In this document: positions 62,301 through 64,000 of the stretch, one piece after another | Layout: every line of letters begins with the position of its first letter | Position numbering within the stretch: the stretch's first letter is position 1 | DNA from: Sinotaia quadrata | Lineage: Eukaryota; Mollusca; Gastropoda; Architaenioglossa; Viviparidae | NCBI GenBank assembly: GCA_028829895.1 | Contig: CM054182.1 | Coordinates: 5,623,001 to 5,687,000, forward strand | Direction: 5' to 3' | Length of the DNA: 64,000 bases | The notes under the pieces: model-generated | What the model was told of the DNA's origin: nothing | The model's input: only the letters and a program-made list of their open reading frames with translations | Database searches by the model: none | Made by a program: the position numbers and the translations under genes

Positions 62301-63898
62301 CACAAGTTTTCATACTGACGAGCCAATTCCTCCACATGATAATACTTCAAAAATACCTGAAAGGCACTGCACAAATTTAGCTGGTAGTGTTTGATGAACA
62401 TTCAATATGCAAATAATCTAAAATGATATCATTATATTTAAATTGCTGACTTATATCTATCTCTATTCTATCTATCTATCCTTAGTCTTGCCGACCGTTG
62501 GGGCAACACTGATGACCTGACAACCAGCTTCCTCCATTCCATTCTGTTCTCTGCTAATCTTACTGTACCACTCAGCTTCAGTTCTGTCCACTCTGAGATG
62601 TTATCCTCCCATCTTTTCTCTGTCTTTCTCTCCTTTGCCCTCCTTGGGCATGATTGTTTTGGCAAGCGCTGTTGATCATGTGACATGCCCATACCATTTC
62701 ATTTTGCATTTTTTCACAATGGCCAATAGCTCTTCATAGGGCCCATTGACTTGCCTAATTCTGTTTCCCATTTCCTCATTCATGATATGATCTCTATAGG
62801 AAATGCCAAGCAACCCATGAAAGCATCTCATTTCAGTAGCTTGTATCCTCCTTTTGAGATCTTCAGTGAGGGTCCATGACTCACATGCATATAAAAACAC
62901 AGATACAACCAAGGAATACATCGGTCTGATCTTTGAGCTGACTGAGGTGTTTCTGTCTTTTCAAACTGTCTTCAGCCTTCAATTGCTGTTATTGTTAGCA
63001 CAATCCTGGACAGTATTTCTAGTTTTAATCCCTCACCTGTCATGATGACTCCTAAGTAATTAAATTGATTGTTTCCAGTTTCTGGTTACAAATCATGGAT
63101 GTCAGTGTCGATGCCACTGGTCATCAATTTGGTCTTCTCTGCACTGATTTCCATACCAAAAGCAGTAGCTGTCCTGTCCAGTTTTTCTACCAACTGAGCT
63201 AACTCCTCATTTCCTGCAAAGCCATTAATGTCAAAAACAAAGCATATTTTTGTTCTGCCTCCAATACTAACAGTTCCTTCAGGGTCTTCCAGAGCATCAG
63301 TCATGATTCTTTCAAAGAAGTTGTTGAAGAGAATAGGTGAAAGCAAGCAGCCTTGTCTGACTCTTACTGTTGTCCTAAACCAATCTCCTATTTGGCCATT
63401 GAAGTAGACTTCACTGGTGGCCTTGCTGTAAAAGTTTTCTATGCTTTCTATGACTTTGATCAGGTTGGCAGTGATGTTGTACAGCTTCATGGTGGACCAA
63501 AGGGCTGCATGCCACACTTTGTCAAATGTCTTCTTAAAATCTACAAAGACATGATAGAGGTCTTGTTGGTGCTGGAGGTACTTCTCACATAGTACTCTCA
63601 GGTTAAAAATCTGTTCAGTTGTGCTTTGTTTACAGTGATGAAAGTTCTCAACAGCAAACATTTGCATAATGCATGAACAGATTTGTGACTTCATTTTGAT
63701 TATGTACACATTTCCACATACTGCATAATGTATGTGGATATATTAATGTGAAAATATTCATAAAGTGTGTGAATATTTGCCCATACCTTTGTGTTGCCCA
63801 TGGCCCACTTTGTCATACCAAGCTTTTCCAACAAACGACAACAGTTTTCTCGGGTGATTGGAATCTTAGACGAACCATGAAAGCCAAGAATGTGATAT
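23443..63898 (-). CDS. MYO3: Class III-like unconventional myosin, 3' portion (13 exons)
   Basis: Actin-based motor protein; only the C-terminal part is in the window. Minus-strand exons are 63898-63787, 62356-62194, 61834-61754, 61211-61017, 57945-57764, 55395-55117, 53761-53697, 53249-53205, 31207-31151, 28806-28723, 26197-26075, 24477-24199 and 23656-23443. All junctions are AG/GT with matching phases, giving 625 full residues and a stop. Counting from the first complete codon: motor end 1-37, VFLKYYHVEEL at 38-48, IQ motifs near 61, 88, 115, 142, 180 and 210, low-complexity tail from about 245, and DFRHVL at 609-614. VFLKYYHVE is typical of the motor-neck junction of class III (and XVI) myosins, and a DFRxxL motif followed by basic residues near the C-terminus recalls vertebrate MYO3A. 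Six IQ motifs are more than usual for class III, so the class is likely but not certain. The N-terminal kinase would lie outside the window. Confidence 0.8.
24199..24477 (-). CDS. MYO3: Myosin exon 12: large acidic/helical tail exon
   Basis: A 279-nt exon of phase 2 to 2, with acceptor TTTTTTTAG and donor GTAAAT. It encodes 92 full residues: EGSGFITPSSIYSIEADLN, an acidic stretch (AEKDELFDEEDKHE), an amphipathic helix-like segment (LARRLEQEVAGSILALWRQR), then an acidic and Ser/Pro-rich end. In vertebrate MYO3 a helical tail segment of this kind lies before the C-terminal actin-binding motif and binds adaptors such as MORN4 or espins. I infer only a positional analogy. Confidence 0.82.
24478..24613. 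repeat. Array derived from an acceptor junction (exon 24199-24477)
   Basis: The exon edge GTGATAAACCCACTGCCCTC and the adjoining intron bases are followed by three diverged copies (24498, 24540 and 24571 onward). The first keeps a usable-looking TTTTTCTAG acceptor but is one base shorter. Confidence 0.7.
25199..25284. repeat. TG microsatellite
   Basis: (TG)n of about 86 bp in a myosin intron. Confidence 0.97.
25780..26074. repeat. Array derived from a donor junction (exon 26075-26197)
   Basis: Four to five units of about 65-70 bp, each repeating the exon end, donor and following intron. The nearest copies keep CTTACTCATAAATGTCAGGA unchanged; divergence rises with distance from the exon. Confidence 0.85.
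26075..26197 (-). CDS. MYO3: Myosin exon 11: tail exon with duplicated donor
   Basis: A 123-nt exon of phase 2 to 2, with acceptor ATCAACAG and donor GTAAGT. It encodes KPGQPKLTVTLSQIQNDN, then TESWDAPLLSAQ and LSPDIY. No domain recognised. The last ~25 exonic bases, the donor and the following intron bases are repeated downstream several times. In copies with the frame kept, the codon spanning the donor is followed by TAA, so use of a decoy donor would end the protein. Confidence 0.75.
26198..28722. other. Myosin intron
   Basis: Holds a TA run (26494-26522) and the dispersed repeat at 26888-27118; nothing else supported. Confidence 0.6.
26888..27118. repeat. Dispersed repeat, copy A (about 230 bp)
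   Basis: Begins AATCCATCAAACTCACA near 26906 and ends near CTGTCATGATTTGGAAT. Highly similar to 31386-31606 in the same orientation. In a myosin intron. Class unknown; no inverted ends seen. Confidence 0.8.
28723..28806 (-). CDS. MYO3: Myosin exon 10: acidic/helical tail exon
   Basis: An 84-nt exon of phase 2 to 2, with acceptor CTTTCAG and donor GTAGGT. It encodes an acidic run (EEEEGTSES) followed by a hydrophobic helix-like segment (STQLSRLLLAKSAAQTLMA). No domain recognised. It could be skipped without changing frame. Confidence 0.68.
28807..31150. other. Myosin intron with GC-richer block
   Basis: 29575-29790 is GC-richer, with AGCCAATGACGC and GGCGCGTGGACGCC; it could be regulatory. 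No exon found. Confidence 0.45.
31151..31207 (-). CDS. MYO3: Myosin exon 9: 57-nt Ser-rich tail exon
   Basis: Acceptor TTTACAG and donor GTAAGT, phase 2 to 2. Joined to the exon before, it reads SGRSSSPVRHSRQAS, which holds two basophilic-kinase-type sites (RSSS and RQAS), then GGESSNP. I recognise no fold. It lies after a 22-kb intron, isolated from other exons by more than 2 kb on each side. Confidence 0.65.
31386..31606. repeat. Dispersed repeat, copy B (about 220 bp)
   Basis: Near-identical to 26888-27118 apart from point changes and short indels (shared: GGTCAAAAGCTTATGACTAA). Just upstream, in gene sense, of the exon at 31151-31207. Confidence 0.8.
31803..31985. repeat. Imperfect tandem repeat GTCAAATATCTTCATCA
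   Basis: About four units of variable length. Confidence 0.75.
32232..32345. repeat. 38-bp tandem repeat, 3 copies
   Basis: Unit GAGCTCATTAAACAATTTAG plus TACATGATTTGTACACTA, at 32232, 32270 and 32308. Confidence 0.93.
32425..32700. repeat. 71-bp tandem repeat, about 4 copies
   Basis: Unit with ATTCTATTTCCTTAGAGAAG, then ATTGGTACTTTGAGAAGACT and CTTTTCCCTTAAATGCAGAG. Confidence 0.9.
33290..33740. repeat. About 87-bp tandem repeat, 5 copies
   Basis: Unit with GAGATGCCTACAGACATAAC, CTTGTAGTACCATGGCTTG and CAAGACAAGACAATAACTAT. Confidence 0.9.
33741..35880. other. Intron, nothing coding recognised
   Basis: 34060-34400 is GC-richer. A poly-C run lies at 34738-34752 and CCCT repeats near 35132. 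No exon supported. Confidence 0.45.
35881..36121 (+). mobile_element. piggyBac-like MITE (about 240 bp)
   Basis: Starts TTAACCTGTTCACTGTC; the right end is eroded (GACAGCGAACCGG). It is homologous over nearly its full length, inverted, to 58211-58441, and at the ends to 54088-55046. Lies in the 22-kb intron. Confidence 0.7.
36258..36460 (-). mobile_element. Internally deleted copy of the LTR-like segment
   Basis: The left part (GTGGTGGAGTAAATTTGCC onward) matches 11474 onward for over 100 bp. The right part (GAATATGCTAGAA...CCAACTGG) matches 12745-12790. About 1.1 kb present in the first copy is missing here. Lies in the 22-kb myosin intron. Confidence 0.6.
36461..38380. other. Intron, nothing recognised
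   Basis: Overlapping short frames at 37091-37528 on both strands have no recognised features. A long A run lies near 37961-37977. Confidence 0.45.
38383..38463. repeat. CA microsatellite
   Basis: (CA)n preceded by a (TC)n run. Confidence 0.97.
39713..40105. repeat. 75-bp minisatellite, about 5 copies
   Basis: Unit with AATGTGGCAATAGTTTACTT, TTGCCCACAATTACACATAA and GACAGAGATTATGTTGTGTC. Two variants (ATACAAATG and ATACATATG) alternate over the last four copies. As 75 is a multiple of 3, one frame stays open as a 25-residue repeat; probably not translated. Confidence 0.95.
40480..41035. repeat. Degenerate tandem repeat
   Basis: Variants of AACAGCAAACACCATGATTTGACA and of ATGACCTGATTAACTTACA recur with two interleaved periods. 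Confidence 0.6.
41036..42040. other. Intron, nothing recognised
   Basis: Only an (AAAT)n run near 41429-41452. Confidence 0.5.
42041..42340. repeat. Degenerate repeat of about 60 bp
   Basis: Units with TTAATTCCATGGGTTCTGAT and GGACAAGAACCACACTTT; about four to five decayed copies. Confidence 0.65.
42341..43600. other. Intron with a long open minus-strand frame
   Basis: The frame 42317-42931 (204 codons) follows a strong-looking acceptor (TTTTCTGTCTTCAG near 42858). No domain; its phase (1) does not match the flanking exon (2). Not called as an exon. A (CA)n run lies near 43305-43327. Confidence 0.4.
43615..43666. repeat. CA microsatellite
   Basis: (CA)n in the 22-kb intron. Confidence 0.97.
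43667..44720. repeat. Degenerate about 250-bp repeat carrying CA/TG tracts
   Basis: Blocks with CACATTTGTAAATGGAAAAT, TAGGTTAA and a following CA or TG tract recur near 43790, 43900, 44030 and 44740. Long TG tract at 43915-43965. Confidence 0.55.
45685..45733. repeat. Perfect hairpin, 21-bp arms and 7-nt loop
   Basis: The left arm 45685-45705 (TTACCATACATCTAAAATGC + A) is exactly complementary to 45713-45733; the loop is TGGTAAC. In the 22-kb intron; no repeat family seen nearby. Confidence 0.95.
45734..50388. other. Intron, nothing recognised
   Basis: AT-rich, with chance frames only (for example 45723-46070 and 49199-49477). No exon or RNA supported. Confidence 0.5.
50389..50454. repeat. 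TG microsatellite
   Basis: (TG)n in the 22-kb intron. Confidence 0.97.
51485..51740. repeat. Degenerate 44-bp repeat
   Basis: Variants of GACAAAGTCATATCTCAGTA and CATCTATAATGCAACAGGAC; about five copies. Confidence 0.75.
52615..52654. repeat. TG microsatellite
   Basis: (GT)n in the 22-kb intron, about 0.5 kb from exon 53205-53249. Confidence 0.95.
53205..53249 (-). CDS. MYO3: Myosin exon 8: 45-nt symmetric tail exon
   Basis: Acceptor CAATATAG and donor GTAAAC, phase 2 to 2. It encodes DSMQRAIRKPDSGR, a basic, Ser-containing linker. It is the last exon before a 22-kb intron. Skipping it would remove 15 residues without a frameshift. Small size lowers certainty. Confidence 0.6.
53303..53373. 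repeat. CA microsatellite, imperfect
   Basis: (CA)n with GCACGC interruptions, only about 55 bp upstream of the acceptor of the 45-nt exon. Confidence 0.95.
53697..53761 (-). CDS. MYO3: Myosin exon 7: short tail exon
   Basis: A 65-nt exon of phase 0 to 2, with acceptor ATTGCAG and donor GTAGCA. It encodes LNGLHDQSSKPPALLVNGEI plus one Pro. I recognise no domain. Support is splice-site quality, open frame and exact phase agreement with both neighbours; small exons like this are the least certain part of the model. Confidence 0.65.
54088..55046. mobile_element. piggyBac-like nonautonomous element (959 bp)
   Basis: It starts TTAACCCATTCATTGTCC and ends GGATGACGAACGGGTTAA, imperfect 18-bp inverted ends including TTAA, the piggyBac target. 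TTAACCC followed by a T-rich, G-containing end is typical of the family. No transposase frame is seen. Its right end lies about 70 bp from a myosin donor. Confidence 0.7.
55117..55395 (-). CDS. MYO3: Myosin exon 6: start of tail
   Basis: A 279-nt exon of phase 0 to 0, with acceptor CTAACCAG and donor GTAAGT, giving 93 residues. It begins VELYNQEMNDLLLQ, has a Ser/Thr-rich linker, and then a charged segment (PVWERVNKIEVGEARVEQ) ending in QYYDK. I recognise no catalytic fold. The exon is symmetric, so skipping it would keep the frame. The right end of a piggyBac-like element lies only about 70 bp beyond the donor. Confidence 0.78.
55500..55760. repeat. CT-rich degenerate repeat
   Basis: CTCTCTCT and TTCTCTAA motifs resembling the array at 57330-57763. 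Confidence 0.6.
55761..57329. other. Non-CT block between two CT-rich arrays
   Basis: About 1.5 kb of different composition, with a GC-richer start (55885-56170). No coding frame recognised; may be an insertion into a once continuous array. Confidence 0.35.
57330..57763. repeat. 40-bp array resembling a donor junction (exon 57764-57945)
   Basis: Units of exactly 40 bp start at 57411, 57451, 57491, 57531, 57571, 57611 and 57651, with a partial at 57691. On the minus strand each reads AGTATATTTACAGAGAGCTA, close to the real donor start GTATATTAGAGAGTCAG. Confidence 0.85.
57764..57945 (-). CDS. MYO3: Myosin exon 5: IQ5 end, IQ6 and charged helix
   Basis: A 182-nt exon of phase 1 to 0, with acceptor AAATACAG and donor GTATAT. 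The split codon gives Met and completes IQ5 (HIQRMFRLHHVKQVA). A KKR-rich helix leads into IQ6 (VIQTYFRMWRSKTLY), then a charged segment ends in FFGQQ. Both edges are flanked by tandem arrays that resemble the exon edge: a 40-bp array beyond the donor and a roughly 75-bp array upstream of the acceptor. Confidence 0.87.
57946..59370. repeat. About 75-bp array derived from an acceptor junction (exon 57764-57945)
   Basis: Units repeat GACATGGT...CTAAACACTGTGGTTTG then AGATTAGTTCATATTTATA. The exon edge itself reads GACATGGTGCAGTCTAAACA then CTGTATTTG. More than ten copies, interrupted by the MITE at 58211-58441. Confidence 0.85.
58211..58441 (-). mobile_element. piggyBac-like MITE inside a tandem array
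   Basis: Inverted homologue of 35881-36121; shared blocks include CACTAGCGAAAACA and AAAATCACTTTATAAATAAG on the minus strand. It interrupts a repeat unit between GTGAAG and CACTGTGG. The next unit has GTAAAGTTTAAACACTGTGG uninterrupted, which shows the TTAA target. Confidence 0.75.
59371..60364. other. Intron, nothing recognised
   Basis: AT-rich, with short A runs and a small TG tract near 60108-60122. Confidence 0.5.
60365..60645. repeat. 53-bp minisatellite, about 5 copies
   Basis: Unit TTCATGAGTATACTAAGTGC, ACAGTTATGAAAAAATCCAC, CACAGTGTGTAGA; starts at 60421, 60474, 60527 and 60580 with a decayed first copy. Confidence 0.93.
60880..61016. repeat. Array derived from a donor junction (exon 61017-61211)
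   Basis: On the minus strand the real junction AGAA/GTAGGATTATCATT is followed by four copies of AGAGAAGTAGGATTATC-type units of 35-43 bp, each preceded by a CACTTGCAG-like acceptor. Confidence 0.85.
61017..61211 (-). CDS. MYO3: Myosin exon 4: IQ3 end, IQ4 and IQ5 start
   Basis: A 195-nt exon of phase 1 to 1, with acceptor TTTTCAG and donor GTAGGA. It completes IQ3 (TIQKAVRGYQVRKIY), contains IQ4 (TIQIAYRKYRLRNLE) and a basic/acidic helix (YEDQKRKELENNRKAE), and ends in IQ5 at SHIQR. IQ1 to IQ4 start exactly 27 residues apart. The donor is followed by four tandem copies of its own junction (see 60880-61016). Confidence 0.87.
61754..61834 (-). CDS. MYO3: Myosin exon 3: IQ2 end and IQ3 start
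   Basis: An 81-nt exon of phase 1 to 1, with acceptor TTTTTTCAG and donor GTACAT. The split codon (T plus GG) gives Trp and completes IQ2 as TVQRWTRGWLARNQY. The exon ends in IQ3 at TIQK. Just upstream of the acceptor a short copy of the junction (TTCAGGGAC) is repeated, so a second AG lies 16 nt upstream of the real one. Confidence 0.85.
61835..62193. other. Myosin intron with duplicated segment
   Basis: AACTTGCTTACATTTTTCTC and AACTTGCTAAACATTTTTCT mark two diverged copies of about 60 bp (61889 and 61950). No exon. Confidence 0.55.
62194..62356 (-). CDS. MYO3: Myosin exon 2: converter end, IQ1 and start of IQ2
   Basis: The acceptor is TTTCAG before GTATTTTTG and the donor is GTGAGT; phases 0 to 1. 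It encodes VFLKYYHVEELARQYENL, the conserved transition from motor to lever arm, then IQ1 (LVQTCVRAWLARTRF), and ends inside IQ2 at TVQR. IQ motifs bind calmodulin or myosin light chains. The intron upstream of this exon holds a truncated LINE. Confidence 0.88.
62452..63709 (-). mobile_element. Truncated, frameshifted RTE-like LINE with GATA tail
   Basis: The minus strand encodes reverse-transcriptase blocks: STTEQIFNLR, then VDFKKTFDKVWH (finger/palm), then VRQGCLLSPILFN. The catalytic region that should read F/YADD is degraded to FVFDING, so this copy is dead. After a frameshift the C-terminal region continues (FLYACESWTLTEDLKRRI, KWYGHVT). The 3' end is a GATA/GAATA simple repeat (62452-62481), as in RTE-type LINEs. 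The 5' end, including the endonuclease, is missing. It lies in the myosin intron between exons at 62356 and 63787, in the same orientation as the gene. Confidence 0.85.
63787..63898 (-). CDS. MYO3: Myosin exon 1 in window: end of motor domain
   Basis: Starts after a T-rich tract ending in ACAG and ends at AAG before GTATGG; entry phase 2, exit phase 0. It encodes 37 full residues, beginning YHILGF and ending TKWAMGNTK. This matches the end of a myosin head, where a helix with LEKLG is followed by the W-x-x-G-x-TK motif just before the lever arm. The reading frame continues exactly into the next exon (VFLKYYHVEEL). Upstream motor exons lie to the right of the window. Confidence 0.85.
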
Positions 63899-64000
63899 CT
63901 GTAAAAAAATATTAATGCTGGAATTTATAAACATAAAGGATGTAATGTTAATAAAGACATGGAACAGGTGACCTTGAAACAATATAATACATAAAATGAG

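Overview
This is a window of nuclear DNA from an animal. It is AT-rich, has large introns, is dense in minisatellites and CA/GT microsatellites, and carries a eukaryotic tRNA gene and remnants of piggyBac-, hAT-, Gypsy- and RTE-like transposons. This texture, and a multi-IQ class III-like myosin, suggest a lophotrochozoan, perhaps a gastropod mollusc; the taxon is an inference.

The one protein-coding gene I can support lies on the minus strand, from the right edge (63898) to a stop codon at 23443-23445. It is the 3' part of an unconventional myosin, best read as class III. Thirteen exons with good splice sites and matching phases give 625 full residues: the end of the motor, six IQ motifs, a long low-complexity tail, and a C-terminal DFRxxL actin-binding-type motif next to the stop. 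The kinase domain expected for class III and most of the motor lie beyond the window. In this summary exons are numbered 1-13 within the window.

Layout by plus coordinates. 1-23.4 kb is intergenic or 3' flank: about ten minisatellites, a 182-bp hAT-type MITE (972-1153), a tRNA-Ala(AGC) at 9618-9690, a decayed Gypsy element (pol end at 12806-13150, putative LTR at 11473-12800) and several duplicated segments. 23.4-31.2 kb holds the last five coding exons. 31.2-53.2 kb is one 22-kb intron full of tandem repeats, with a small piggyBac-like MITE, a deleted copy of the Gypsy LTR-like sequence and a perfect 21-bp hairpin. 53.2-63.9 kb holds the eight upstream exons, two more piggyBac-like elements and a truncated RTE-like LINE.

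The most unusual signal is that several intronic tandem arrays are built from copies of the adjoining exon-intron junction. Donor-derived arrays lie beside the exons ending at 26075, 57764 and 61017, and acceptor-derived arrays beside the exons starting at 24477 and 57945. The arrays therefore carry many decoy splice sites. A piggyBac-like MITE inside one array sits at a TTAA that is still visible in the neighbouring repeat unit.
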